64,000 nucleotides of DNA, taken from contig JBJDYV010000113.1 in assembly GCA_051867655.1 (NCBI GenBank), positions 1 through 64,000 on the forward strand, read 5' to 3'. A program made the position numbers and the translations under genes. Below, in pieces: positions 25,321 through 35,062 of the stretch. How positions within the stretch are numbered: position 1 is the first letter of the stretch; each line of letters starts with the position of its first letter. The notes beneath the pieces are model-generated. The model was not told the origin of the DNA and did no database searches. It saw only the letters and a list, made by a program, of their open reading frames with translations. Origin of the DNA: JAJPXI01 sp051867655. GTDB lineage: Bacteria > Bacillota > Clostridia > Oscillospirales > Oscillospiraceae.

Positions 25321-25908
25321 TCAGCTTCTTGTAACTTCGTAGTGGTGGCGCAAATCCACCTGTGCGATGCGGGCTATCTTCACGGCGGAGATGGGCTCCG
25401 GCTGCTGCAGCCAGTATTTCATCAGCCCGATAAACACCTGGACGCTCGCCTCCCGGTGGTAGAGACAGCGGTCGTCCCGGGGGTGCGGGATTTCCATGCC
25501 CTGAAACATATGCTCGTCGATGTTGTCCCGAACCTGACGCTCCAGCTTGTAGGCGAAGTAGGGGTCCCCCGTTGGGCCGAGCAGGGCGAGCAGGGCGTCC
25601 CGGTGTGCCGCGCAGTACTCGAACCAACGCACACAGGCAAAGGTCGGAAAGTGGTCGGGAAACGCGTCGTTGACCGGGTCGCTGGGATCATAGGAGCAGG
25701 GACCCATCTGCTCTAAAAGCTCATTTTCGACGGCCTCCATCAAATCAAAAATATCGTTGAAATAGGAGTAGAAGGTGCCGCGGGAGACATCCGCGTTTGC
25801 GATGATTTCCTGGACGGTAATGCGGTTGACGTCCTTGACGAGAAGCAGCTGAATCAGGGCGGTTTTCATCCTTTGCAGAGTCAACTGCTTGCGCTGTTCC
25901 ATGTTCAT
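25321..25908 (-). CDS. TetR/AcrR-family regulator
   Basis: A 195-residue repressor-type protein. The N-terminal HTH (ITVQEIIANADVSRGTFYSYFND) is typical; the C-terminal part is a ligand-binding helical domain with no recognised specificity. The ATG at 25908 follows AAAGGAGGG. It is divergent from the PhlG-like hydrolase gene (start 26147) with 238 bp between, so it probably controls that hydrolase-transporter-reductase operon. Aromatic compounds are common TetR effectors in such settings, but this is inference. Confidence 0.9.
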   Translation of the reverse strand: MNMEQRKQLTLQRMKTALIQLLLVKDVNRITVQEIIANADVSRGTFYSYFNDIFDLMEAVENELLEQMGPCSYDPSDPVNDAFPDHFPTFACVRWFEYCAAHRDALLALLGPTGDPYFAYKLERQVRDNIDEHMFQGMEIPHPRDDRCLYHREASVQVFIGLMKYWLQQPEPISAVKIARIAQVDLRHHYEVTRS

Positions 25909-26146
25909 GGAAATCCGGCCCTCCTTTGTGACATTCGTTCTGAAAAGAATTGTACAAAAGACGAAAAAATGTATATTTGTGAACAAAAATATCCAATATG
26001 TCATGTTATGAACGGTCAAAATATTCTACCATATTTGTAAGGCATAATCAACAAAATCAAGAAGAAAAAGAACCGGAAATTTGAGGACGACTTGTCTTGG
26101 AAGGGAGTGGAAAACATTGAAGAAATCAAGTGAGGGAGGAAACCAA

Positions 26147-26974
26147 ATGGAGAAAAGGAGCCTGGATCTGGAGGCCGGCTTCGACTTTGACGAGTATGAC
26201 GTTGCGAAGCTTCCGGAGCTGCCGGAAGAAGAGAAGAAAAAGTGGTACGCAAAATTCTACTACAGAGGGCGTTCAGAGGTCCCCGAGGAGGAACGACGGC
26301 TTTTCGCACGGGGAAACACCATGGACCCGGAGCAGGCGCTGATCCCCGGGAAAAACATGAATTCCATCCTGGAGCCGGGATACAGGGAGGGAGATCTGGG
26401 CTATTGCCTTCTGGAAGACGGCGTGGGCTACGGTTCGTCCCGCACGGTATTGGAGACAGTTCCTTTTGAAATGTTCAACTGGTATAAGAAGCTGAAGGTT
26501 GTGGACGATCTGGCCTATAAGGTCTGGTATCCCGGATCCCATTTGTCTGAATTGGGTGGGATCAGCATTGAGGACGTGGGCTTTGGCCTGGAGCGCATTG
26601 ACCCGGACAGCCCCTGCAACCCCCAAAACCTGGGCTTGCGCTGCAGTCCGGAACAGGCCGATCCGGAATTTGCGGCGCTGATCGGAGGAAACGCCTGGAT
26701 GAGCCCGGTGGAAAACGCCGCCGGCGTGCCGCCCAGAGCTCTGTCCCTGTTCCACTATGTCCGCAATCTGCCGGGGGGCGGCTGTGAATTCCGGACGCAC
26801 TTTTATGTGGGCGCCTTCTGTAAAAACGGCGCGCTGGTCAAAATGGAGTCCTATGAACCGGAGACGGCGCTGGAGATCGCGCGGCGGATGCTTTCACACT
26901 GTATTTATGAAAGAAACAACCTGCCCGCGTTTCTTCCGGAGATGTATGAAAAGATGAAAGAGATGCCTTTGTAA
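26147..26974 (+). CDS. PhlG / phloretin-hydrolase-like C-C hydrolase 1
   Basis: A 275-residue protein of the DAPG-hydrolase (PhlG) family, whose known members are zinc enzymes cutting the C-C bond between a phloroglucinol ring and an acyl group (2,4-diacetylphloroglucinol, phloretin). Candidate zinc ligands are His132 (YPGSHLSE), His203 or His218, and a C-terminal HxxxE (His251, Glu255) followed by NLPAFLPEMY. These match the layout I recall for PhlG. ATG 26147 follows GAGGGAGGAAACC. It heads an operon with a transporter and an Fe-S ene-reductase. Confidence 0.75.
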   Translation: MEKRSLDLEAGFDFDEYDVAKLPELPEEEKKKWYAKFYYRGRSEVPEEERRLFARGNTMDPEQALIPGKNMNSILEPGYREGDLGYCLLEDGVGYGSSRTVLETVPFEMFNWYKKLKVVDDLAYKVWYPGSHLSELGGISIEDVGFGLERIDPDSPCNPQNLGLRCSPEQADPEFAALIGGNAWMSPVENAAGVPPRALSLFHYVRNLPGGGCEFRTHFYVGAFCKNGALVKMESYEPETALEIARRMLSHCIYERNNLPAFLPEMYEKMKEMPL

Positions 26975-27027
26975 AAATTTTAAAACGGTTTTTGGAGGAA
27001 ACCTAAATTACTTGGAGGGGAGCATTT

Positions 27028-28410
27028 ATGACACAGAGTAAATACAGCACTTCGTATCTGGTGAAAATCGGCGTGACCGTACTGATTCCCGTGCTGATCA
27101 TGCTGATTCCTCTCTCAGATGTCTTTACATCCAATATACGGATTTTCTTTGCCATTACTGTATTTGGGCTCTTATCCCTTGCCTTTGAGCTGCTGCCGAT
27201 GATGATGGTGTCGTGCCTCTTGCCCGCATCGTATCTGTTTTTAGGCCTTGCGGAGGCGGGCAGGATCTTCGGTATGTGGACAACCGTAAACCCTTTGATG
27301 CTGGTGGGCGCGTTCCTGCTGGCAAACATCCTGGATGAGATCGGTCTGCTGAAACGGATCGCCTACTGGCTGGCGATCCGGTGCGGTGGGAGCTACGCCG
27401 GAATCATCGTCGTGTCCATCCTGGTCGGCGTGATCTCCCGTTTCCTCGGCTCGGCCGTGGTGGGCGCGGTCTTCTGCTACGGCATCTGCAAGTCGCTGAA
27501 TCTGAAGGGCCGGCCGGCGGCGGCCGGCATCATGCTCAGCGGTGCGGTCGCGTGCGGCACGGCGGCATTCTTCATCTATACGCCCATGGACATGAGCATT
27601 ATCCTGGGCTATTTGCAGGGCATTGATCCCGAGTTCACCATCACCTATTCCAGTTTCCTGCTGCAGAATCTGCCCGCCGTTTTGTTCCTGGTGGCATACG
27701 GGTTCCTGGCGTACAAAATGTTCAAGGATGACGGAGGCATCAGCGGCAAGGCTTATTTCCAGGAGGAGTACGCGAAGCTGGGAAAGATGAAGCGCAACGA
27801 GAAGATCGCCGGTGTTTTGACGATCCTCCTGGTTATCTTCCTCTTTACCACCAGCCTGCACCATATCGACGCGGCCTGGGGCTTCATCGTGATCCCGTGG
27901 CTGATGTTCCTGCCCGGCGTCAATATTGATGCGCCCAACGCCATCAAAAACATCAATATCCATGTGATTTTCTTCGCGGTCTGCTGTATTGCCATCGGGA
28001 ACGTGGCCATGGCGGTCGGCGTGGGAGATCTGATCTCCGCGACGGTGGTTCCCATTTTCGAAGCGCTCCAGAATGTTGGCAATTATCTGGTTTATCTGGT
28101 CACGTGGATTTTCGGATTCCTGCTGAACTTTATCCTCACCCCCATGGCGATGCTGGGCGTCGGTACGATGCCTGTCGCGGAGATTGCCGCGAACCTGGGC
28201 ATCGGCGTAAAGGGCATGCTGTATCTGTTCTATTTGACCACCGATGCCATTGTCATGCCCTATGAGAGTATGGTTTACGTCATTCCCTTTGCCTTCGGAA
28301 TGATCAAAATGAAGGATTTTATCAAGTTTGGCGCTGTCAGAGTGATTATCGCCCTGCTGATCGCCCTGTTTATCATGGTGCCTTATTGGACGCTGATCGG
28401 GATACTGTAA
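27028..28410 (+). CDS. SLC13/DASS-type anion transporter 1
   Basis: A 460-residue polytopic membrane protein with about a dozen hydrophobic segments and a layout of the divalent-anion:sodium symporter / ion-transporter superfamily (SRFLGSAVVGAVF, then a hydrophilic loop of roughly 40 residues near 230-265, then LTPMAMLGVGTMPV). Family members import dicarboxylates and related organic anions. It lies between a PhlG-like hydrolase and an ene-reductase gene, so it may import their substrate, for example an aromatic carboxylate. A paralogue is at 40062-41462. Confidence 0.75.
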   Translation: MTQSKYSTSYLVKIGVTVLIPVLIMLIPLSDVFTSNIRIFFAITVFGLLSLAFELLPMMMVSCLLPASYLFLGLAEAGRIFGMWTTVNPLMLVGAFLLANILDEIGLLKRIAYWLAIRCGGSYAGIIVVSILVGVISRFLGSAVVGAVFCYGICKSLNLKGRPAAAGIMLSGAVACGTAAFFIYTPMDMSIILGYLQGIDPEFTITYSSFLLQNLPAVLFLVAYGFLAYKMFKDDGGISGKAYFQEEYAKLGKMKRNEKIAGVLTILLVIFLFTTSLHHIDAAWGFIVIPWLMFLPGVNIDAPNAIKNINIHVIFFAVCCIAIGNVAMAVGVGDLISATVVPIFEALQNVGNYLVYLVTWIFGFLLNFILTPMAMLGVGTMPVAEIAANLGIGVKGMLYLFYLTTDAIVMPYESMVYVIPFAFGMIKMKDFIKFGAVRVIIALLIALFIMVPYWTLIGIL

Positions 28411-28444
28411 GGAGCGTCAAGCGTGTTTGCCTAGGAGGAAAAAT

Positions 28445-30457
28445 ATGAGTGTTCAACCGTATTTGGATCAATACCCGCAGCTGTTTTCCCCGCTCTCTGT
28501 GGGAAAAAACAAAGTAATTTATAAGAACCGGCTATTTACCGCGCCCATGCATTTTCATGCACAGGTCGATGAGAACAAAATCCTGAACGAATATGGCATC
28601 AGCTTCTACGGAGAGGCCGCCAGGGGCGGTTTTGGATTGGTCGGCATGGGCGAGGCGCAGATGGATAATCTGAACAGCGTCGGCCACAATGTTCAGATTG
28701 ACCTGACCCAGGAGGCGCAGCTGCAGCAGCTGCTCAGATTCAACGATTACGCCCACGTTTTCGGAGCCCGTACCTCGATCGAGTTCAATCACAACGGTCA
28801 GCACGCGCTGCCGAGATTCTGCAACGGGATGCAGCCCATGTGCGCGTCTGAGATCAAAATGGCAAACGGAAATGTTGCCCGTGAAATGAACGAAGAGGAC
28901 ATGGAGACGGTGGCGGAATCCCACGCACAGGCGGCACTGATGGCAATGCGCGGCGGGTTCGACCAGATCCTGATGCATTTTGGACACGGGTGGCTGTTTG
29001 CAAGCTTCCTCTCTCCCATGCTGAACCACCGGACCGATCGATACGGCGGCAGCCTGGAAAATCGCGTCCGCTTTCCCAGAATGGTGCTGGAGAGGATCCG
29101 GCAGAAGGTCGGGGCCAATCTGAACATTGAACTGCGCATGAGCGGGACGGAGATCGTGCCGGGCGGATTGGAGATCGAGGAGGTAACGGAATTCATCAAG
29201 ATGCTGGAAGATCTTGTTGATCTGGTACATATCTCCAGCGGAACCCGCATGGTCTCGGAGACCCGGGGGGATCAGAGCCCCACCCAGTACCTTCCCAACG
29301 CCCACACGGCCCCTCTGGCGAAGTATGTCAAGGACGCGGGCGTAAAAATCCCCGTGGGCTGCGTGGGGAAGGTCTGCGATCCGGAGCAGTGCGAGCAGCT
29401 TCTGGAAGAGGGGTATGTGGACTACTTTGTCTTGGGCCGCTCCATGATCGCCGATCCCATGTGGGCCAAAAAAGTGCGGCAGGGGAGAGAAGAGGACATC
29501 CGTCCCTGCCTGCGCTGCAACCACTGTATGGATTTCGCCCGGGTGGCGACATCGAAAAATGTCATCGACAATTTCTCCTCCAGCAATCGCTCGGAATGCG
29601 CGGTCAATCCGCTGCACGGAAACGCGAATTATAAAAAGAATATCCCGACCGCCCCGGTAACACGGAAAGTCGTGGTCATCGGCGGCGGACCGGCCGGAAT
29701 GCAGGCTGCCATCTTTGCGGCGGACCGGGGACACCAGGTCACTCTGTTTGAAAAAGAAGACTGCCTCGGCGGGATCATCAAGTATGCCGATCATATTGCA
29801 TTTAAAAAACCGCTGGCGGATTTCAAAAAATACCTCATCACACAGGTCGGCAAACGCGAGATCGACGTGAGACTCGGTGTGGAGGCCACGGCGGAGCTGG
29901 TGGAACAGGAGCGCCCGGATGTGGTCCTGGTGGCAGTTGGGTCGGAAGCGATCACTCCCCCGATCCCCGGAATCGAAAAACCGATCGTAAAACAGGTGCT
30001 GGATGTAATCGGAAACGAGAAAGTGCTGGGGAACAAAGTGGTCCTCATCGGCGGCGGCATGGCCGGCTGTGAGGTGTCCATCCATCTGGCCAGAATGGGA
30101 CATGAGTGTACCGTAGTAGAGATGCGGGACGATTTGTGTGTCGATGCGCTGCTCAGCGAGCGGAGCCATACGCTGCGGTATATGAAGGAAGCCCAGGTCA
30201 GAGCGGAGACCGCGACGGCCTGCGTGGAGATCCTGGACAACGGCGTTCGGTGCAGAGATTCCAGCGGGAAAGAACGGGTTTTGGAGGCGGATTCCATCGT
30301 GCTCTGCACGGGAATGAAGAGCAAAGCTCAGCTGAGAGACAGCTTCGCTCACTGCGCGTTTGACGTGATCAATATCGGAGACTGCAAAAAGGTGGGCATT
30401 GTGGCCGGTGCGGTCCGGGACGCTTTTGACGCAAGCATTGCAATCAGCCAGGAATGA
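28445..30457 (+). CDS. Fe-S NADH:flavin oxidoreductase (OYE/enoate-reductase type) 1
   Basis: A 670-residue three-cofactor reductase: an N-terminal FMN TIM barrel (HGWLFASFLSP..NHRTDRYGG), a 4Fe-4S cysteine cluster and a C-terminal FAD/NAD domain (VVVIGGGPAGMQAA, then VVLIGGGMAGCE). It belongs with 2,4-dienoyl-CoA reductase, BaiCD/BaiH and flavone-type ene-reductases that reduce activated C=C bonds. The cysteine spacing is odd: C-x2-C-x2-C is followed by 23 residues before the fourth Cys, against 11 in the paralogue at 49312. ATG 28445 follows GGAGG. Confidence 0.88.
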   Translation: MSVQPYLDQYPQLFSPLSVGKNKVIYKNRLFTAPMHFHAQVDENKILNEYGISFYGEAARGGFGLVGMGEAQMDNLNSVGHNVQIDLTQEAQLQQLLRFNDYAHVFGARTSIEFNHNGQHALPRFCNGMQPMCASEIKMANGNVAREMNEEDMETVAESHAQAALMAMRGGFDQILMHFGHGWLFASFLSPMLNHRTDRYGGSLENRVRFPRMVLERIRQKVGANLNIELRMSGTEIVPGGLEIEEVTEFIKMLEDLVDLVHISSGTRMVSETRGDQSPTQYLPNAHTAPLAKYVKDAGVKIPVGCVGKVCDPEQCEQLLEEGYVDYFVLGRSMIADPMWAKKVRQGREEDIRPCLRCNHCMDFARVATSKNVIDNFSSSNRSECAVNPLHGNANYKKNIPTAPVTRKVVVIGGGPAGMQAAIFAADRGHQVTLFEKEDCLGGIIKYADHIAFKKPLADFKKYLITQVGKREIDVRLGVEATAELVEQERPDVVLVAVGSEAITPPIPGIEKPIVKQVLDVIGNEKVLGNKVVLIGGGMAGCEVSIHLARMGHECTVVEMRDDLCVDALLSERSHTLRYMKEAQVRAETATACVEILDNGVRCRDSSGKERVLEADSIVLCTGMKSKAQLRDSFAHCAFDVINIGDCKKVGIVAGAVRDAFDASIAISQE

Positions 30458-30759
30458 CGAAGCGGAGGTTCCCGATCCCTGCCCGGAATAAAAACCGATA
30501 AGGGCTTGCTGAAAAGCAAGCGGAGAAAGAGCAACGAGGTCAGGACCCTGAAGGGCTCCTGACCTCGTTGTGTGCTTGAGCAGTGAGTGCAGGAAAGTTC
30601 TTGCGCTGACCGGCGGGCTCCGCCATTTCAATGTATCCAACCAAACAGAGAGGGCAAAGAAAAGGGGTTCAAGGCCAGACAATTGGCCCTCATCAGTCTG
30701 GCCGGAGTAAACTGATGAGGGCCGGGATCTTAAACAGTTCTATTGATTTGTAAGTTCTT
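30458..30759. other. Gene-free gap with two palindromes
   Basis: Two perfect 13 bp inverted repeats are present. AACGAGGTCAGGA / TCCTGACCTCGTT (30533-30569) probably ends the ene-reductase operon. GGCCCTCATCAGT / ACTGATGAGGGCC (30685-30723) lies after the yeiH stop on the minus strand. No gene is seen. Confidence 0.7.
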
Positions 30760-31815
30760 TCAGAGGAACAGCAGTACATAGCTCAATGTGGAAGCTGCGA
30801 TCGCCAGCCAGGTGCAGCCGCCGAGAAGGACAGGCTTGGCGCCTTTCGTGAACAGTTCCTTGAACTTGATTTTGAAGCCCACACCAACCAGAGCGCAACT
30901 GATAAAATATTTACTTGCCTTGGCACAGAGGGCTTTCAGCGTCAAAGCGCCGAGGGAAACGCTGCCAAAGTCAATGACGGTATTGAGTACGGCGGTCAGC
31001 AGGAAGCCGAGAACGAACAGCGGGAACGCCTTGAGCGCGCGCCGGGCAAAGGAACCGTTCTGCACTTCGGTTTCGTTCTTTCCGGAGCGGAACATCTCGG
31101 CCAGCATGACCGCGATGGCGACAAACACCAGCATCACGGTGCGGGTCAGCTTAACGACAACAGCCATATCCCCGCCGGTCAGCGTTTCACCGTTTATGAC
31201 AGCGGTCATGCCGCCGGTAATGGTATCGAACGTGGCGCCGGCAGCCGTTACACTGGAGGTGTCGCTGATTGCCAGCCCGCCGATGAAGCCGTACTGCTGG
31301 GCGGTGAAACCCATGGCGCGGGCGGCGTAGGGCCACATAATGGCGGCAAGAATGTCAAACAGAAAGATCGCCGCCATGGCGTAAGCCATCTCATCTTCCC
31401 TGGCTTTTACGATCGGCGTCAGTGTGGCAATGGCCGTTCCGCCGCAAATCGCGGTGCCGCCGCCCACCAAGGTGCGTGTATTGCTGGAGACGCCCATGGC
31501 CTTACCCACCAGATAAGCCACGAGAAAGCTCAGGCAGATATTGAAGATAATCAGCGGCAATGCGGAGAGACCAACACCGACGACCACTTTAAAGTTCAAG
31601 GTCGCTCCGGTGATGATGATACCAACCTTTAGCAGATATTTAGAGGCGAAAGATGCCCCCTTTTTCAGCTTGTCAAGGATCTTTTCCGAACACAGATTTG
31701 CAATGAGAATGCCGATAAACAGGCCGATCATCGGCGCGCCGATAATGTTTTGAAAAGCGGCCAGTTTCATAGCCACGAAGGCTGCCAACAAGCATACGAC
31801 CAAACCCGAAACCAT
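30760..31815 (-). CDS. yeiH: YeiH family putative sulfate exporter
   Basis: A 351-residue polytopic membrane protein of the YeiH family (PF03601). The signature GGGTAICGGTAIAT and the GLAISDTSSVTAAGA block are intact. The family is annotated as putative sulfate exporter, but direct evidence is limited. It is divergent from a LysR gene, the same pairing as yeiH-yeiE elsewhere. It might export an inorganic product released by catabolism; the window shows no sulfonate-cleaving enzyme to support that. Confidence 0.9.
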   Translation of the reverse strand: MVSGLVVCLLAAFVAMKLAAFQNIIGAPMIGLFIGILIANLCSEKILDKLKKGASFASKYLLKVGIIITGATLNFKVVVGVGLSALPLIIFNICLSFLVAYLVGKAMGVSSNTRTLVGGGTAICGGTAIATLTPIVKAREDEMAYAMAAIFLFDILAAIMWPYAARAMGFTAQQYGFIGGLAISDTSSVTAAGATFDTITGGMTAVINGETLTGGDMAVVVKLTRTVMLVFVAIAVMLAEMFRSGKNETEVQNGSFARRALKAFPLFVLGFLLTAVLNTVIDFGSVSLGALTLKALCAKASKYFISCALVGVGFKIKFKELFTKGAKPVLLGGCTWLAIAASTLSYVLLFL

Positions 31816-31938
31816 TGTTTTCTACCTCTTTCTTTCCGATTTGCTTTTATTTTATAATGGAGTCTGTTCTTTTGTAAAATATGAATCTATTTATCATAAG
31901 GCTAAGTAATTGCTTAACAAGAAGGGATGGCTCAGGTC

Positions 31939-32841
31939 ATGACCATTCGTGACATGGAAATATTCGTCAAAGTAGCTGAGTATGGTCATATGAATGCAGC
32001 GGCGGAGGCGCTTTTTATCTCCGCTTCTTCTGTCAGCCAGACGATCCATAACATGGAACAGGAAATTGGCACCAGACTTTTTGACCGGCTGAATCGAAAA
32101 CTCTATCTTACCTCTGTTGGCGAGACGGTGCTGATTTATGTTCAGGGTATTTTGAACGGGAAAAAACAGCTGGCCCTTTTTGTTGAAAATTTGGCAGAGG
32201 GGCAGCAAAAGCTGCGCGTCGGCGCCACACTGACCGTTGGAACCTGCGTACTGCCGGACATCGTCTTGGAGCTGCGGCGGCAGAACATTGAAGTCAATGC
32301 CATCGTTGAAAACACCCACTACCTCGAACAGATGCTTTTAAAAAACGACCTGGATATTGCTTTGGTAGAGGGATGGATTCACGATAAGCGCCTGATTGCA
32401 ATCCCGGTGATTCATGACGAACTGGTCGTTGCCTGTCACCCTTCTCATCCGTTTTCTGGCATGCATGAAATTCCGGCTGAGGAACTGGCGCAGGAGCGTT
32501 TGATCCTCCGGGAGAAAGGCAGCGGTACCCGGGATCAGTTGGTAGAAGCGCTGGATACGCTTGGACTGGAATGTAACATTGGCTGGTCCTGTTCCTCTCC
32601 GGAGGCGATTAAATTGGCGGTCATGGCCGGACTCGGTGTTACAGTGATTTCCAAACTGTTGATCCGGAAGGAAGTGGAGCAGGGGGAACTGTGGTGCTGC
32701 AGCGTGCGGGAGATCCCTTTACAGCGCACGTTTGACATCGTCTATCATAAAAATAAACATCTGGGATCTGCGCTGCAGGCGTTTATTGCTGCCAGCAGGG
32801 GATTTAAAAACAACTGCGAAAAAGGCGTGGTCATAGGATGA
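31939..32841 (+). CDS. LysR-family regulator divergent from yeiH (YeiE-like)
   Basis: About 300 residues. The N-terminal wHTH (GHMNAAAEALFISASSVSQTI...) is typical of LysR proteins, followed by an effector domain with GSGTRDQL and AGLGVTVISKLL. The start is uncertain: ATG 31927 overlaps the GAAGGG site, whereas ATG 31939 (MTIRDME) matches the usual family N-terminus, so I use the latter. The 123 bp gap to yeiH is AT-rich and should hold its binding sites. Confidence 0.88.
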   Translation: MTIRDMEIFVKVAEYGHMNAAAEALFISASSVSQTIHNMEQEIGTRLFDRLNRKLYLTSVGETVLIYVQGILNGKKQLALFVENLAEGQQKLRVGATLTVGTCVLPDIVLELRRQNIEVNAIVENTHYLEQMLLKNDLDIALVEGWIHDKRLIAIPVIHDELVVACHPSHPFSGMHEIPAEELAQERLILREKGSGTRDQLVEALDTLGLECNIGWSCSSPEAIKLAVMAGLGVTVISKLLIRKEVEQGELWCCSVREIPLQRTFDIVYHKNKHLGSALQAFIAASRGFKNNCEKGVVIG

Positions 32842-32918
32842 AAAAAGAACCTGCTGGACGGTTTAAGTGAACTGCTCCCCGTCAAGAAGACAATGAAATA
32901 ATATAAAATTTTCTGCTT

Positions 32919-32955
32919 CCAGCAGCCCCGTTTGGGGCTGCTGGAGCTATTTTGT
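32919..32955 (+). terminator. Terminator of the YeiE-like gene
   Basis: Perfect stem CCAGCAGCCCC / GGGGCTGCTGG with loop GTTT, then AGCTATTTTG. Confidence 0.8.
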
Positions 32956-32983
32956 GCAGCTAAGAAATAACTCTGGAGAGACC

Positions 32984-34466
32984 GCATAAAATTCTGTGTA
33001 ATCGACAGACGTCGACAGTATGAAGATCATCGACTTGGTCAAGAATGGAAGTAAACATTCAAGACGAAGGAGAAGAAGAATATGCAGCCAGTACCACAGG
33101 ATTTAATGAAGCAATACGTTGAAAGCCAGAAGTTTACCAGCACCGCTGAGGTCATGCAGGCCATGAAGGAAATGTTCCGGGATGTGATCCAGCAGGTTAT
33201 GGAAGCGGAGATGGACGAGGAACTGGGTCGGGAGCGGTGCCAGCGTTCAGAAGAGCCGAAGGGCATGCCTCGCAATTACCGCAACGGTTATTCCCGGAAG
33301 ACAGTCAAGACCCAGCTGGGCAAGATCGATATCAAGGTGCCCAGAGACCGCAATGGATCCTATGAGCCAAAAATCATCGGCAAATATGACCGCAATGCGG
33401 ACGGTATGGAGGAGAAGATTCTGGCCCTGTATGCCTGCGGTATGAGCCAGAGAGATATTGCCGAGCAGATCAAGGAACTGTACGATGTAGAGATCTCTCC
33501 TGAGTTGGTGACAAAGATCAGCGAAAAGATCATGCCGGAGGTCACGGCGTGGCAGAACCGGCCGCTGGAGAGCGTATATCCGTTCATTTTCATGGACGCC
33601 ATCCACTACAAGGTCAAAGAGGACCACCGATATGTGACCAAGGCAGCCTATGTGGTTCTTGGCATCACCATGGATGGCCGGAAGGACATCCTGGGCGTTT
33701 GGATCGGCGAGCATGAGAGCAGCAAATTCTGGCTGAATGTGTTGAATGACCTCAAAAGTCGGGGTGTTTTGGATGTTTACCTGTTCTGCACGGACGGCCT
33801 GTGCGGCATGATGCAGGCCCTTGAGGCAGTTTATCCCAAGTCCCGGCTACAGCGCTGCATCGTGCATCAGATCCGCAGTTCTACCAAATACGTCAGCTAC
33901 AAGGACATCAAGCAGGTCGTGGCCGACCTGAAGAAAATCTACACGGCGGTGACTTTGGAAGAAGCCGAGGCGAACCTGGAAGCTTTTGCAAACAAGTGGA
34001 GCAAGCAGTATCCCTCCTGCGTGAAGAGTTGGGAGGAAAACTGGGAAGTCCTGAGCACCTTCTTCGAATATCCGCAGGAAATACGGAAAATCATATACAC
34101 GACAAATATTATTGAAGGCCTGAACCGCCAGTTCCGGCAGATCACCAAAAATAAGCCGTCGTTCACCAACGACGATTCTCTGCGCCGTATGCTGTATCTG
34201 GCGTCACAGCGCATTGTGAAGCACTGGCATGCCCGGTGCCAGAACTGGGACCTCGTACTCAGTCAGCTGGAGATCATGTTCGCCGACCGGAACGCCGGCT
34301 GATTCCCTTAGGTTAGTATTCCCCGGCGGTCTGTGACGGTATTCACGCCGTACCGGCGCGCATACCGCCGGGGAGCGTGGTAGTCATGGGAAGTAAGCCA
34401 CAAAGTGCATATTTTATACGCGAAATTCTTGACTCTGTCGAAAAACGCTTACACAAAATTTTACGC
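32984..34466 (+). mobile_element. IS256-family insertion sequence
   Basis: A transposase gene flanked by imperfect inverted repeats. The left end starts GCATAAAATTCTGTGTAA and the right end, read inward, GCGTAAAATTTTGTGTAA; both are followed by TCGACAG further in. No clear 8-9 bp target duplication is seen. The element separates the YeiE-like gene from a truncated ABC ATPase. Confidence 0.85.
33082..34302 (+). CDS. IS256-family (mutator type) transposase
   Basis: A 406-residue DDE transposase of the IS256/Mutator group. The catalytic region includes FMDAIHYKVKED (first Asp), FCTDGLCGM (second Asp) and the Glu of TTNIIEGLNRQFR. It is full length and appears intact, so the element may be active. 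It sits inside recognisable terminal repeats. An AAGGAGAAG ribosome site precedes ATG 33082. Confidence 0.95.
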   Translation: MQPVPQDLMKQYVESQKFTSTAEVMQAMKEMFRDVIQQVMEAEMDEELGRERCQRSEEPKGMPRNYRNGYSRKTVKTQLGKIDIKVPRDRNGSYEPKIIGKYDRNADGMEEKILALYACGMSQRDIAEQIKELYDVEISPELVTKISEKIMPEVTAWQNRPLESVYPFIFMDAIHYKVKEDHRYVTKAAYVVLGITMDGRKDILGVWIGEHESSKFWLNVLNDLKSRGVLDVYLFCTDGLCGMMQALEAVYPKSRLQRCIVHQIRSSTKYVSYKDIKQVVADLKKIYTAVTLEEAEANLEAFANKWSKQYPSCVKSWEENWEVLSTFFEYPQEIRKIIYTTNIIEGLNRQFRQITKNKPSFTNDDSLRRMLYLASQRIVKHWHARCQNWDLVLSQLEIMFADRNAG

Positions 34467-35062
34467 CGGGCCGATTATTTTATCCTGTTTTGTTGGATCG
34501 TCCTCTGCAGATATAACCGGTGACCGTACAAGCCTGAATAAAATAGGCTTGTACGGTCACCGGTTGGTTTATGGTGTATTGGCTCTCCGTGCCAAATAAT
34601 TCGGTTTCATTTGGGAAGTTTGTTTGACTCCGGAAGTTTCTCTTGACAAATTTCACCTTTTGGTTTATATTAATTTTAACAATGCAACCATTCATATAAT
34701 CTATGGTATGTTTGAACGCAACCGTTTAAATCAATCGAAAAGCATGCATTATGGAGAGATGGATTTAATTGGTTGCGGTTAATAATAGCTTTTTATATAA
34801 ATAATTTGAATGACTATATAGATAAAAGGATATATTAGCGGCCCTACGGGCTGAGAGCACTCTGTACCGATTCTGATAGATTATATAAAGAACTTCTTTG
34901 ATGAAGGGTTTCTTGGCAGGAATGCCCCTGTATAGAGGGGGCACATCCCATTGCAAAAGATTACGGAAAGGAGTTGGTTCTTTGATTGTGGTTTTCGCGC
35001 AGCGTATCTCTAAGATTCATCTCGTATGACATGAAAAAGGAAAAGAAAGGAAGAACAACAAT
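34467..35062. other. AT-rich scar between the IS element and the ABC ATPase remnant
   Basis: No gene is seen. It contains a perfect 21 bp inverted repeat (34515-34535 / 34545-34565, 9 nt loop) and AT-rich DNA unlike the flanking genes. This suggests an eroded segment with a different origin. Confidence 0.6.
34515..34565. repeat. Perfect 21 bp inverted repeat
   Basis: AACCGGTGACCGTACAAGCC(T) pairs exactly with its reverse copy across the loop GAATAAAAT. It could be a terminator or the folded end of a lost element. Confidence 0.8.

Noticed and set aside
30760..32841. Sulfonate or sulfosugar degradation locus based on YeiH
   Set aside because: No sulfonate-cleaving enzyme, sulfite dehydrogenase or isethionate/DHPS gene is present; YeiH alone is too common.
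34835..34900. TPP-riboswitch-like text (GGGCTGAGAG ... CTGATAGAT)
   Set aside because: The second conserved half (ACC..GAACCTGATC) does not match well, and no thiamine gene follows; only an ABC ATPase fragment does.
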